A stretch of 64,000 nucleotides of DNA from Brevibacterium ravenspurgense (GCF_001584615.1 NZ_LQQC01000002.1:1-64000), one strand, 5' to 3'; counted from the first letter of the stretch, positions 7,077-16,393 are shown. Made by a program: numbers and translations. The notes: a model not told the origin generated them from the letters alone.

Positions 7077-8879
7077 GTGAAACAGCGGGCCACCCACCCG
7101 CTGGCAGGTTGGAACCAATCCCCTTTTGACTCCCCAGTAGAAAGCCCGAGGATGAAGCACGCTGACGTCAGCTTTGCTGAGGACAGAACTGTCCTGCTGA
7201 CGATCGACGGCGCCTCGGAACAGTGCCGCGACCTCGGCGCAGCACTTGCGGCCGTCCGCGACGAAGCGGCAATCGACGATCACCCCATATTCGTGCAGAT
7301 CACCGACGGTGATTCTTCACATTCCGTGGTCATCGCGGCTGATGGAACAGTGGCAACAAGCGAACTTCCCATAATCCAGCCGCAGAACGCAGTAGAGAAC
7401 AGAGAAGACCGCACTGTCGAAAGCGCGCAAGAATCAAAAGCTCCCGACCAGGGGAGCGGGCTGGAAAATCAGGCGGACACCTCGGCACCCTTCACAGAAT
7501 CAGCCGTGCCATACGCCTCGGCTGCGGGATCCCCGGAGGGTGATTCCGCACCCCGGCCAGCAAGGGCAGACGGGCCGGTGGAGGAGCCTGGTGGCACCTC
7601 GGAAGAAAACGGCACAAGGCGAGCCGCAAGGCGCCACCGCACCCGGCAGGGCAACGGATCACTGCTGACCCGGCTGCTCTCTGACGAACCAAAACCAACA
7701 AGGACCGCACACGAAGACCGCCGCAAACGCAGGCCATCCATGCTGGTGCCGTCAATCGTGTTGGCTGTCATGCTGATCGTGGTCATCGTTCTGTGGGTCA
7801 TCCCATCATTCGTCGGCGCACCCGACGGCGGGCTGGAAGAAACCTCAGCAAATGTCTCCGGTGGAGCCGAACAGCCCAAACTGAGCCTCAAAAAATCAGA
7901 CAGCGTCGTTCCCGGATTCAAGAATGAACCTGCGTGGGAACTCCCTGTCGACCCTGCGGCATCAGTCAGTGCATCCGAACGCGGAATCGTCGTAGTCAAA
8001 AACCAAACCGTCGACATCTACGACCCGGCAACCGGCCGCAAACGCACAAACATCACCATGGACGGCGACATCCAGATTGCCGCCGACACCAAAATCAACA
8101 ACCGCCCAGCCCTCCTGCTGCGCTCAGGTGATACCGCAGAAGTCCTCTTCGACGGTGAAGACAAAACCCACAAGTACGAACTTCCCAAGAACGCCGAAAT
8201 CTCGCTGGCCGGAACATCACCCATGATCGTTGCTGACGACAAGCTCTACCACTTCCACGATGACAAAGTGCACCCCGTTGTGGGCATCGAATCCGGCTTC
8301 ACCCCCATGGGGCTCGACGGTCGGAAAATCATCACCGCCGCCTTCGACGGCGACGTCGCAGTATCCGACACCGACACTGGCCTGACGGAGAAGTTCTCAC
8401 TCGAAAAACCCGGCCGAAACCTGGTCATCCTCAAATGGGTGACAGCCGGACACGGCAAAATCGTCACCGTGTGGGGCGAAAGCGGGACCGAACTCGAATC
8501 CGACGCCTCTGTGCAGGTCGTAGTCAGCGACACCAGCCAAGGCAAGATCGTGTCAACGGTCGAAGCTCAGGCGAACCGAATCTCCGAAGCCAAATGGGAA
8601 CGGGGGCAGGGCTTCCACCTGGCAGTATTCGGTCCCTACCTCTTCGACATGAAGACCGGCCTGCTGGTACGTGACGAGGCAGGCGAAAATGTGCGCTTCG
8701 GGGAACCCCGCGGCACATACACGCCCGCAGTGGTCGAAGGCAGCCCCGCAATCGTCGCAGGTGACGCCGCCTACGAAACCAGCAACAACCTCATGGCCGT
8801 CGATTCGGACGGCGAATACGCGGTCGTCCGCAGCGAATCCGATACAATCAGAGGCTACGCACAAGCACACGAAGGGTAA
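7077..8879 (+). CDS. single-pass membrane protein with extracytoplasmic PQQ/WD40-like domain
   Basis: A 600-residue type II membrane protein. The N-terminal 215 residues form a small globular segment and a disordered, Pro/Glu-rich linker (cytoplasmic), then RRKRRP and a membrane helix at 222-246 (MLVPSIVLAVMLIVVIVLW). The rest is a repeated beta structure with GDIQIAADTKIN- and GSPAIVAGDAAYE-like blades, resembling a beta-propeller. No catalytic motif is seen. The GTG start at 7077 fits leaderless initiation; an ATG at 7152 is the alternative. The adjacent gene is another envelope protein, so a surface or divisome-type scaffold is possible but unproven. Confidence 0.7.
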   Translation: MKQRATHPLAGWNQSPFDSPVESPRMKHADVSFAEDRTVLLTIDGASEQCRDLGAALAAVRDEAAIDDHPIFVQITDGDSSHSVVIAADGTVATSELPIIQPQNAVENREDRTVESAQESKAPDQGSGLENQADTSAPFTESAVPYASAAGSPEGDSAPRPARADGPVEEPGGTSEENGTRRAARRHRTRQGNGSLLTRLLSDEPKPTRTAHEDRRKRRPSMLVPSIVLAVMLIVVIVLWVIPSFVGAPDGGLEETSANVSGGAEQPKLSLKKSDSVVPGFKNEPAWELPVDPAASVSASERGIVVVKNQTVDIYDPATGRKRTNITMDGDIQIAADTKINNRPALLLRSGDTAEVLFDGEDKTHKYELPKNAEISLAGTSPMIVADDKLYHFHDDKVHPVVGIESGFTPMGLDGRKIITAAFDGDVAVSDTDTGLTEKFSLEKPGRNLVILKWVTAGHGKIVTVWGESGTELESDASVQVVVSDTSQGKIVSTVEAQANRISEAKWERGQGFHLAVFGPYLFDMKTGLLVRDEAGENVRFGEPRGTYTPAVVEGSPAIVAGDAAYETSNNLMAVDSDGEYAVVRSESDTIRGYAQAHEG

Positions 8880-8975
8880 TAACGGGCGTTGCGCCGTACT
8901 TCGGTCAGACGTTCCGAGCGGCTGAGCATGCATATTTGAGCACGTACAACGCTGATGCACACACCGGAAGGCAGC

Positions 8976-9836
8976 ATGAGAATCACGTTCAAGCGCCCGG
9001 CGATAGCCGTCGCGCTGTGCTGTTTTGCCGCCACCGGCCTGCTGTTCACAATCGCCATCCCGGCAGCCTCGCAGCCGGAAAACGATCCCACCGCGACTTC
9101 AACAGCCTCAGACACCCCGTACGAACCCACTGATCCTGACGGCAACGACGGTGGGAGCGAACCTGCACAGTCGTCTGAGCCCACCGATGCGCTGCACACT
9201 TCACCCACGGGCGGGCCAAGCGGCAAACCGTCACAGGGCTCGACGACGCAGCCGACTGGCGAACCTACTGACCGACCCACTGGCGATCCGAGCGACGAAC
9301 CGACCGGTACTCCTACTCCGACGGACACGCCAACCGAAAAGCCGAAGCCCACGTCGAAACCCACTCAGAAGCCAACTGAGAAACCAGACCCGGAGCAGCC
9401 GGACGAACCCGAGGATCCTCCAGCCGACAACCCCCGTCTGCCGAATACAGGTCCCCAGGACAGCACGCCGCTGCCTCCCGACGGTCGCGTCAACAGTGAC
9501 GGCTCCGGTCGGCAGGGCGGCTATCCGGACACCGGCAACGGCGGCACGAACTGGGTTCCGCAGAGCCCGGGTGCAGGTTCTGGCGGCTATGCCGAACAGA
9601 ACCGCGGTGCGGTCAACGACCCCGTTCCCACCCCCGAAGCTGAACAGGCCGAGTCCTCCGAAGACGGCAGCCGCAACTCCGCGCTGAAAGGCAGCCAGGC
9701 TGGCGTGGACAATGCTGAAGCTCGCAGCAGTAGCCTGCTGTGGGGTGGCCTGACAATCCTCGTGGGCTTGGCTGTCATTGTGGCGGCGTGGCTGTTCCTG
9801 CGCCGCTCACAGAAAGACCAGAAGCAGCGCGGCTGA
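8976..9836 (+). CDS. secreted Pro/Thr-rich protein with C-terminal membrane anchor and internal LPNTG
   Basis: A 286-residue envelope protein. A signal peptide (residues 1-33) is followed by a low-complexity stalk rich in P, T, E, D and K (for example EKPKPTSKPTQKPTEKP at 121-137). LPNTG occurs at 155-159, but the membrane helix (SLLWGGLTILVGLAVIVAAWLF) begins only at about 253 and ends in RRSQKDQKQRG. A canonical sortase signal has these parts adjacent, so sorting at LPNTG is doubtful. The ATG at 8976 has GGAAGG four bases upstream. The gene follows the propeller-like gene on the same strand. Confidence 0.7.
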   Translation: MRITFKRPAIAVALCCFAATGLLFTIAIPAASQPENDPTATSTASDTPYEPTDPDGNDGGSEPAQSSEPTDALHTSPTGGPSGKPSQGSTTQPTGEPTDRPTGDPSDEPTGTPTPTDTPTEKPKPTSKPTQKPTEKPDPEQPDEPEDPPADNPRLPNTGPQDSTPLPPDGRVNSDGSGRQGGYPDTGNGGTNWVPQSPGAGSGGYAEQNRGAVNDPVPTPEAEQAESSEDGSRNSALKGSQAGVDNAEARSSSLLWGGLTILVGLAVIVAAWLFLRRSQKDQKQRG

Positions 9837-9924
9837 GTGCGGCATCTGCCGCGCAATTACGAGGTGGAGCACCAAATCCCGGGGTCTCGGCACCCGGGAG
9901 CCCCGGCACATCGGCACCGGATCT

Positions 9925-10443
9925 TCAGAACAGCGGGCGGTCTGGCGTGTGCCCCTCAAGTTCCAACAGCATCCGCTTGCGCTCAAGCCCGCCGGCATAG
10001 CCGACCAAACCGCCGTCGGCGCCCATCACCCTGTGACACGGCACGATGATGCTGATGGGATTGTGCCCCACAGCGCCGCCAACAGCCTGTGCCATGCCCG
10101 GTTTGCCCAGCCGCCGGGCAATCTGCCCGTACGTGGTCAGTTCGCCAAACGGAATGTCCAGCAGCAGCTGCCAAATGCGCTTCTGACTGTCGGTGCCGTG
10201 CAGGGCAATAGGAACATCGAAAGTCTGCCGCTGCCCGGCAAAGTACTCACGCAGCTGCTCAAGTGCCAGTCCGATGACCGGATCACCAGCTGCCGAGGCG
10301 GAGCTGAGCTCCCGCCCGAAAACTTCCGGTTCGGGACTGTGCTTGATGGGCACGTGATAGACGCCCACCAGCTGATCGTCGTGCGCGATGACAACGGTGG
10401 GTCCCGTCGGCAGAATCACATGGGCGTGACGGGCTGAGCACAT
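9925..10443 (-). CDS. ogt: methylated-DNA--protein-cysteine methyltransferase
   Basis: A 172-residue suicide DNA-repair protein that transfers the alkyl group from O6-alkylguanine to its own cysteine. The active site IIVPCHRV (C136) and the preceding helix FGELTTYGQIARRLGKPGMAQAVGGAVGHNPI are textbook features. The length equals that of Ogt/MGMT. It is the last gene of a minus-strand operon after orn and the glycosyltransferase, starting four bases after the latter's stop. Confidence 0.93.
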   Translation of the reverse strand: MCSARHAHVILPTGPTVVIAHDDQLVGVYHVPIKHSPEPEVFGRELSSASAAGDPVIGLALEQLREYFAGQRQTFDVPIALHGTDSQKRIWQLLLDIPFGELTTYGQIARRLGKPGMAQAVGGAVGHNPISIIVPCHRVMGADGGLVGYAGGLERKRMLLELEGHTPDRPLF

Positions 10444-10447
10444 AGGG

Positions 10448-12163
10448 TCAGCGGCCGTCGTTTTCTATGTCCATGCGCTGCAGGCTGATCTGACGTGCCG
10501 AAGGTTCGACGTTCGACTTCACAACCGTCTTTTCGGTGACCTCGAAGTTTTCGCGATATTTGCCGAACAGCAGCCGGCCTTGAGAGACGAGCGCTGTTGA
10601 GGAATTGAAGATCATGAGCGTAAAGGGGAACAACAGCCACTGAGCAAGCATCGACACTGAGCGCAGTCGTGAATAGCGCACAGGCCTGGGTGGGAGCAGG
10701 TTCACGAACACCAGCAGCGATGTGAGCAGCATGATCATGGCCACCTGCTGGATGGCGCCGACCAAAAACGGCATGTTGCTGGTGAATTCCGGTGCGTTTT
10801 CGCCGGTGGCACGCAGAACCAGGAACGGCACCCAACCGCCTACGGCGATGATGAGTGAAACACTGGCAAGCGTGACGTGGCTTTCCAACAGCAGGATGAA
10901 CTGACACAGCGTGCGGAAGAACTTGGGCTTCGAATTGGCCCAGCCTTTAACGGCGTACGGAACGTCAGATGCTCCGTAGGACCAGCGGGACAGCTGTTTG
11001 AACTGCGCTTTGATCGACTGGCCCAGGTTCCCCGCCAACACCGCGTCCTGATAAATGGGCACGTGCACCGGGATCACCCGGTAGTTGCCATCGAAATGGA
11101 AGTACGACCGCCAGAACTGGTGGCCGTCTTCGACGATGGTGCGCGTGGACCAGAAGTCCATGTCGATAAGGGCATCGAGCGGCTGCGAATGTGATGCGAA
11201 GTTCCGCAGCGAAAACGGCCGGACCGTCTGTGTGAGATTGAAGAAGCAGTTGGCCGATGCGATCACGCGGGTGACCGCGGGGGCATCCCAGATGTTCGAC
11301 AGGTACAGCGCGATCGGCTGATAGGACGCCCGCTGACGGTCTTCCGCCCGAATGTATTCGTAGGCGACGTAGTCGAAGTAGCTTTCATACGGCTTGTTGT
11401 CACAGTCGAGAGTGGTGACCATGACTTCGGCAGGGTCGTAGCCGTTTTCTTCCGCCCACATGGCTGTGCGCCGGCCGGCGTAGGTGATGTTGCCGCCCTT
11501 ACCGGTGATTTCACCGGGGATATCGCGGGGGTGTTCAACGAGTTCGTAGGTGCCGAACTTCGCGCCGTACTTTTCCTTCAGCCGCTGCGCTGTCAGCTGC
11601 ATGTCCGGGCCACCGCGCTCTTCGTAGGCGAAGAAGATGTGCAGGTGATCCGCCGGTGTCGTTGTGTACAGCAGTCCGCGGATGGTGGGTTCGATGACTT
11701 CGTAGGGTTCGTTGTACGCCGCGATGATGACAGCGTGCTGCACCCGGGCGGGGTGCGGGTAGTTCTGCGGGTTCTTCCCAATTTGCCGCAGCAGCTGCCG
11801 ATGCTGGGCTGCCCTGAATGATCCCGGCGGGGTCGGAGGCACTCGTTTGCCGTCCAAGACCAGCGCAATGTCCAGCAAGCGTGCATTCCAGTCCACGCGG
11901 GCAGCAAGGCGAAAACGCCGCAGCCCGCGCACAAGGTCAATCGCACCTCGCACACCGCGAATGAACATATAGGCGACGATCGCCAGCACCCACAGCGCAC
12001 CCCACGTGGGGTTGATGAGCGACAGAATGACAACAGCAGCCAGGTTCCCGTAGCTGAAGAGCGCCGGGATCATTTCGAAGAAACGGTAGCGGGAGTCCCG
12101 CTTGCCCAGCGGGATTTCGTTTCCTTCGTCTGCCGATGTCAGGGGAGCGGCGGTGGTGCTCAT
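10448..12163 (-). CDS. membrane glycosyltransferase, family 2 type
   Basis: A 571-residue integral membrane protein. Two membrane helices (about 36-70) precede a GT-A catalytic domain with AAYNEP (149-153), the metal-binding LDCDN (252-256), ED at 345-346 and QLSRW (390-394), the D,D,D,QXXRW signature of processive family-2 enzymes. Several C-terminal helices follow (about 416-530), then a cytoplasmic tail. It would polymerise or transfer sugars at the inner face of the membrane; the product is not inferable. It lies two bases after orn and four before ogt. Confidence 0.87.
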   Translation of the reverse strand: MSTTAAPLTSADEGNEIPLGKRDSRYRFFEMIPALFSYGNLAAVVILSLINPTWGALWVLAIVAYMFIRGVRGAIDLVRGLRRFRLAARVDWNARLLDIALVLDGKRVPPTPPGSFRAAQHRQLLRQIGKNPQNYPHPARVQHAVIIAAYNEPYEVIEPTIRGLLYTTTPADHLHIFFAYEERGGPDMQLTAQRLKEKYGAKFGTYELVEHPRDIPGEITGKGGNITYAGRRTAMWAEENGYDPAEVMVTTLDCDNKPYESYFDYVAYEYIRAEDRQRASYQPIALYLSNIWDAPAVTRVIASANCFFNLTQTVRPFSLRNFASHSQPLDALIDMDFWSTRTIVEDGHQFWRSYFHFDGNYRVIPVHVPIYQDAVLAGNLGQSIKAQFKQLSRWSYGASDVPYAVKGWANSKPKFFRTLCQFILLLESHVTLASVSLIIAVGGWVPFLVLRATGENAPEFTSNMPFLVGAIQQVAMIMLLTSLLVFVNLLPPRPVRYSRLRSVSMLAQWLLFPFTLMIFNSSTALVSQGRLLFGKYRENFEVTEKTVVKSNVEPSARQISLQRMDIENDGR

Positions 12164-12165
12164 GT

Positions 12166-12825
12166 TCAGCTGTCTGCCGAGGTGCCTGGGGACTGCGGCT
12201 GGTCACTTTCGGCTGAGTCGGTGGGGAAGTACTCGGAGGTGATCTCCGATGCGATCTTGGCCGAAGCTGTTGAATCCGGGGCGTCTGCCGTGAACACCGC
12301 ACGACGGTAGTAGGCGAGTTCGGCAATGGAATCGAGAATGTCGCCAAGGGCCCGGTGGTTGCCTGTCTTGGCAGGAGCGGAATAGTACGACGACGGGAAC
12401 CAGCGCTTGGCCAGTTCCTTAACCGAGCTGACGTCGATGATGCGGTAGTGCAGATAGTCGACGAGTTCCGGCATCTGCTGCTGCAGGAACATTTTGTCGG
12501 TGCCGACTGAATTGCCGCCCAGCGGCGCCTTGCCGGAAACCGGGACGTGCGAACGGATGTAGTCCAAGACGCGCTTCTGTGCGTCGGCAACCGTGGTGCC
12601 CTGGTCGAGTTCGTCGATCAGCCCGGATTCGCGGTGCATGTTCGTCACGAAGTCGTTCATGTTGTTCCGCGCGGCCTCAGACGGCTTGATGACGATGTCG
12701 ATGCCGTCGTCAAGCGGTTTGAGGTCGAAGTCGGTGACAATCGCCGCGACTTCGATCAGTTCGTCCGTGCCGACCTCAAGGCCGGTCATTTCGCAGTCAA
12801 TCCATACAATTCTGTCTACAGCCAC
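12166..12825 (-). CDS. orn: oligoribonuclease
   Basis: A 3'-5' exoribonuclease of the DEDDh family that degrades dinucleotides from RNA decay and pGpG. The first acidic pair lies in VWIDCEMTGL, the second acidic residue in VLDYIR/GGNSVGTDKMF and the H/D motif in GNHRALGDI. After the catalytic core (about 180 residues) there is an acidic C-terminal tail not needed by the family. The start is placed at the GTG 12825 because a TAATAT -10 box ends seven bases upstream and overlaps the alternative ATG at 12834. This gives 219 residues. First gene of an operon with the glycosyltransferase and ogt. Confidence 0.92.
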   Translation of the reverse strand: MAVDRIVWIDCEMTGLEVGTDELIEVAAIVTDFDLKPLDDGIDIVIKPSEAARNNMNDFVTNMHRESGLIDELDQGTTVADAQKRVLDYIRSHVPVSGKAPLGGNSVGTDKMFLQQQMPELVDYLHYRIIDVSSVKELAKRWFPSSYYSAPAKTGNHRALGDILDSIAELAYYRRAVFTADAPDSTASAKIASEITSEYFPTDSAESDQPQSPGTSADS

Positions 12826-12832
12826 GACGCCC

Positions 12833-12838
12833 ATATTA
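12833..12838 (-). promoter_or_regulatory. -10 box of the orn operon (leaderless)
   Basis: On the minus strand TAATAT is followed by seven bases and GTG at 12825. The box overlaps the only upstream ATG, which argues against that ATG as the start. Confidence 0.5.
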
Positions 12839-12958
12839 GCGGTGCGGTCTGACACAGCCCGCTGAGCGTGAGCAGACCGCTGAGAGTCCGCCCAGAACTT
12901 GGCTTTGTCGGGTACGTAGAATGGGCAGTTGAACCGCAAGCTGATCGAAGGGGAGCGC

Positions 12959-14590
12959 GTGCGCTCAATTGCTGCAGTCGTGATGATCGTCCTGGGCGCT
13001 GTACTCGGCGTCGTCGGAGTTCTTCAGAAGACCGTGTGGGCACCGCCGGAAAACATTACGGCGACCACGCAGACTGATGAAAGCTCCGCCGCGGCCGTCA
13101 TCGAGCCCGGAGTTCTCAACCTCTACCCCGGTGGAGCCCAGGTAACCGTTAAGGGCACCGGCGACATCACCGTTGCCCACGCTTCGAAGCCCAACGTCGA
13201 AGCGTGGCTCGGCGAAGCCTCCTACCTCGACATCACGGGGCTGAAAACCCAGGAAGAGCTGCGCACAGAAAAGGTTGCCGGCGAAGAAGACAGCGTGCCC
13301 AACCCCGCGGGAGCAGACCTGTGGGAAGACTCCACAACCGAACCCGAACAGGTGACCTTCACGTGGGACGAACCGGCTGGCGACACCTCGTTCTTGATCG
13401 GCAGCAGCGAAAAGACTGACCTGCAGGTCTCGGTTACGTGGCAGAACGACGCCACCAACGCGTGGTCGACCCCGCTGATCGTCATCGGACTCATCCTCAT
13501 TGTTCTGGGCATCCTGCTGTTCATTTCCGGCACCAAAGCGAAGAAGCGCGAAAAAGAACGCGAGGAAGCGCGCCGTGAGCGCCGCCGCCGTCTGGCCCAG
13601 ATGGGTTCGGCGTTTGCGATCGTTCCCGGCCTGGCGCTCGCAGGCTGTGGTGCACCCGAACTGCCCGAACCGCAGCCGTTGGAAACTCCCACCGCGCCGG
13701 CTGCCTCCGTCACCGACGAACAGCTTGAACGTGTGCTGGAGGACATCCACACGACTATCAAGGAAGCCGACGACAAACTCGACACGAAGAAACTCGGCGA
13801 ACGTGCCGACGGCAGCTTCCACCAGCAGCGCGAAGGCGCCTACAAGATCAAGAAGAAGGATAAGAAGGCCAAGCTTCCGGCCGCCCCAGCCTTTGACGAT
13901 GTCAAGGTGAACTTCACCTCGGCAACCGACTCCTGGCCGCGGATCACATCGGCAGTGGTGAGCGGAAACGACCAAACCCAGCTGGTCATGCTCAGCCAGC
14001 AGGACCCCCGCAGTCCCTACCGCCTGTGGGCGCTGACCGTGCTCCTGCCCGGCGCTGAATTCCCCGAAGTCGAAGATGCGCGCGTCGGTTCGGGCCTCCT
14101 GGCGGCCGATCAGGACGGCCTGGTCATGACGCCCAAGCAGACCGTCGAAAACTACGCTGAAAAACTCCAGAAGCCCAACAAGGCCAAGCGCAAGGGCGAC
14201 TTCGAAGACGACGCGTTCGCCAAACAGGAAAACGACACGTTCAAGAAGATCAAGAAGGAAATCGAAAAGGGCAACGGCTCGGCCAAGGTTGAGTACAGCC
14301 CCGGCAAGCAGATCGCAGCCCAGTCGACCACCGACGGATCGGCCATCGTGATCGGCTCGGCAGTGCAGACTCTTTCCCTGTCACCCGAAACGCGCGAGGG
14401 CCAAACCGGCGAACTCACAGTGCCCAACCCGCAGGCCAAGGTCGTCGGCGAAAGCAAAACCCAGCGCACACTGCAGACCGAATACACACAGGTCTACGCA
14501 TTCGTCGTGCCCAAGAAGGGCGAAGGCAAGGTGCGCCTGATCGGCGTTTCAACCGCCATGTCCGACGCCAAACTCAGCGGCAACAACTGA
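12959..14590 (+). CDS. envelope protein: two-helix membrane half fused to a lipoprotein-like half
   Basis: A 543-residue protein. The N-terminal half has a membrane helix (3-22), an extracytoplasmic beta domain with DSVPNPAGADLWEDS, a second helix (171-190) and a very basic segment (KKREKEREEARRERRRR). Then a lipoprotein-style signal, GSAFAIVPGLALAGC, ends in a lipobox cysteine at 230, followed by a Lys/Glu-rich extracytoplasmic-type domain. The two halves correspond in layout to the separate genes at 15605 and 16390. The GTG at 12959 has AAGGGGAG upstream; a TTG at 12929 is less likely. First gene of a four-gene operon. Function unknown. Confidence 0.75.
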   Translation: MRSIAAVVMIVLGAVLGVVGVLQKTVWAPPENITATTQTDESSAAAVIEPGVLNLYPGGAQVTVKGTGDITVAHASKPNVEAWLGEASYLDITGLKTQEELRTEKVAGEEDSVPNPAGADLWEDSTTEPEQVTFTWDEPAGDTSFLIGSSEKTDLQVSVTWQNDATNAWSTPLIVIGLILIVLGILLFISGTKAKKREKEREEARRERRRRLAQMGSAFAIVPGLALAGCGAPELPEPQPLETPTAPAASVTDEQLERVLEDIHTTIKEADDKLDTKKLGERADGSFHQQREGAYKIKKKDKKAKLPAAPAFDDVKVNFTSATDSWPRITSAVVSGNDQTQLVMLSQQDPRSPYRLWALTVLLPGAEFPEVEDARVGSGLLAADQDGLVMTPKQTVENYAEKLQKPNKAKRKGDFEDDAFAKQENDTFKKIKKEIEKGNGSAKVEYSPGKQIAAQSTTDGSAIVIGSAVQTLSLSPETREGQTGELTVPNPQAKVVGESKTQRTLQTEYTQVYAFVVPKKGEGKVRLIGVSTAMSDAKLSGNN

Positions 14591-14600
14591 CGAGGAGAAC

Positions 14601-15605
14601 ATGACTATTCCCCAGCAGCCCGAACACCCCGGACACGGCCAGCAGGCAGGAGGCCCGCAGGCCGGCCAGCCGAACCAGCCCGGCCAGCCGGGAGCCCAGG
14701 AAGGCCTGGACCTTTCAGCGGTTCGCGGACACGGCGCCTCGGCAGCTTCGGCACCGGGCGGTGCGGCACAATCAAGCGAGGCACCCGGCCCCAACCAGGT
14801 CGAAGTTCCCGCACTCGCCTTCGAAGTGAACGAGCAGACCTTTGAATCGGCCGCCCGACTGTCGATGGAACTGCCCGTGGTGCTCGTGCTGTACTCCGGC
14901 CAGCAGCCCGAAAGCCAGAAGATCCTGCCCGTCATGCAGAAGGTCATTGAAGACCAGGCTGGTCGTGCAGTGCTGGGACTCGTGGACGTTGCCACCAGCC
15001 CCGCCATCCAGCAGGCATTCCAGGTGCAGGCCCTGCCGACGGTCGTCGCCGTCATCAAGGGCCAGCCCGTTCCGCTGTTCCAGGGCATGCAGCCCGAAGC
15101 GCAGATCCGCCAGCTGTTCGACCAGATCGCACAGGCGGCAAGCCAGGCTGGGCTGCACAAAACCGCGTGGGTCAAAGGCGCTCCCGGGCAGCAGGGTCCC
15201 CGCCACCCCGAAGCGCTCGAAGCACTGGAAGCCGGCGACCTCGACCGTGCCGAACAGGTGTACAAGAACGCGCTGGCCGAATCGCCGGCAGATGACGAAG
15301 CGAAAGCCGGCATCGCCCGCGTCGGTCTGCTGCGCCGCACCCGAGACAAAGACCTCGCCGCCGTGCGACAGGCCGCAGCTGACAACCCATCGTCCGTTGA
15401 CGCGGCGATTGACTGCGCTGACCTCGACGTAGCAGGCGGACACGTAGAAGACGCATTCACACGACTGATCACGCTCATTGGAACCACCGCGGGCGACGAC
15501 CGCGAAAAACTCCGCGTGCACCTGCTGGACCTGTTCGACGCCGTCGGCGCTGAAGACGCACGCGTCGTCAAAGCCCGCGGCCGTCTGATGCGCGCACTGT
15601 TCTGA
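14601..15605 (+). CDS. thioredoxin-fold / TPR protein (CnoX/YbbN-like) lacking CXXC
   Basis: A 334-residue cytosolic protein. The first 70 residues are disordered, Gly/Gln/Pro-rich. Residues of about 75-180 form a thioredoxin fold (LPVVLVLYSGQQPESQKI, then QALPTVVAVIKGQPV with the cis-proline). The redox site that would be CGPC is replaced by a stretch without cysteines. Residues from about 200 to the end are TPR-like helices (LEAGDLDRAEQVYKNALAE). CnoX/YbbN proteins of this design act as chaperone holdases in E. coli. GAGGAG precedes the ATG and its TGA overlaps the next ATG, so it is coupled to the envelope genes on both sides. Confidence 0.85.
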   Translation: MTIPQQPEHPGHGQQAGGPQAGQPNQPGQPGAQEGLDLSAVRGHGASAASAPGGAAQSSEAPGPNQVEVPALAFEVNEQTFESAARLSMELPVVLVLYSGQQPESQKILPVMQKVIEDQAGRAVLGLVDVATSPAIQQAFQVQALPTVVAVIKGQPVPLFQGMQPEAQIRQLFDQIAQAASQAGLHKTAWVKGAPGQQGPRHPEALEALEAGDLDRAEQVYKNALAESPADDEAKAGIARVGLLRRTRDKDLAAVRQAAADNPSSVDAAIDCADLDVAGGHVEDAFTRLITLIGTTAGDDREKLRVHLLDLFDAVGAEDARVVKARGRLMRALF

Positions 15606-16393
15606 TGACACGGCTTCTGAGCGCCGGACTGCTGGCGCTGGTTGGAGTTCTCGGCTTGGTGCTGGTGACATCAGCACTGTCCGTTGTCGGCTTTGACGGG
15701 CAGGCCCGCACCGAGGCGATGACCGCTGACGAACGCAGCCAGGCAGTCATGATCGACCAGCAGCTGATTCCCGTGACCAATGCTGTGGCGGAGGTCAGCG
15801 TCGAATCCGACAGTCCCGTGTTCATCGGAACCGCCAACGGGGTTGACGCTCGCAGCTACCTGTCGGGCACCGCGCACGACGAAGCCACCAAGATCAAACT
15901 GCCGGGCGAAATCGAGCGCAGGTTCGTAGCCGGGGGAGACTCCCTTCCGACTGATCCCGAAAGCCGCGACTGGTGGATTGCACAGGAAACCGGGACATCG
16001 CCGAAGGTGCGGCTTGGCCTCGACAGCAACCCGCAGATGGTCGTTGTTGCCGCACCTGAAGGTGACCTCGCTGACGCCAAAATCACCGTCACGGTTGACA
16101 CGCCCGGTGTTGTTCCTCTGGCACTCATCGGCCTGGCTTTCACAGTGCTGGCCTTCGCGGCTGCAGTGTGGCTTTTCCTGTCCTGGAAGCACGACCAGCC
16201 GAAGGTCGCGGTGGGCCGCCGTCGCGGTGCGGGTGAACAAGATGCCGAGGTGCCCGGCACCCGGGTGCCAGAAGGCGAGGAGCCGGGCGGCACCTCGGCA
16301 GCAGATGGGGAGCCGGACGCTCAGGTGCCAGAAGGCGAGAAGCCGGGTGGCGCCTCGGCAGATGTGAAGAAGACAGCGGAGGGAGCCCGATGA
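15605..16393 (+). CDS. two-helix membrane protein, paralogue of the N-terminal half of the 12959 gene
   Basis: A 262-residue protein: helix 1 (about 4-26), an extracytoplasmic beta domain with GGDSLPTDPESRDWWI, helix 2 (GVVPLALIGLAFTVLAFAAAV) and a basic then low-complexity cytoplasmic tail with repeated VPEGE-PGG-S units. The order of elements and several positions (DS-P-P---D-W, DL---TV, P-LIGL) match the first half of the fused gene at 12959, so I read it as its unfused paralogue. The start overlaps the preceding stop (TGATG) and the end overlaps the next start (ATGA). Function unknown. Confidence 0.75.
   Translation: MTRLLSAGLLALVGVLGLVLVTSALSVVGFDGQARTEAMTADERSQAVMIDQQLIPVTNAVAEVSVESDSPVFIGTANGVDARSYLSGTAHDEATKIKLPGEIERRFVAGGDSLPTDPESRDWWIAQETGTSPKVRLGLDSNPQMVVVAAPEGDLADAKITVTVDTPGVVPLALIGLAFTVLAFAAAVWLFLSWKHDQPKVAVGRRRGAGEQDAEVPGTRVPEGEEPGGTSAADGEPDAQVPEGEKPGGASADVKKTAEGAR

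Noticed and set aside
12929-12958. TTG start and leaderless transcript for the fused envelope gene
   Set aside because: TAGAAT at 12917 has suitable spacing, but the GTG at 12959 has a strong AAGGGGAG and begins at the membrane helix; the TTG remains only an alternative.
14549-15571. Long minus-strand reading frames opposite the thioredoxin/TPR gene and other high-GC genes
   Set aside because: They are antisense to clearly coded proteins, have low-complexity composition and no ribosome sites; GC-rich third positions create such frames.
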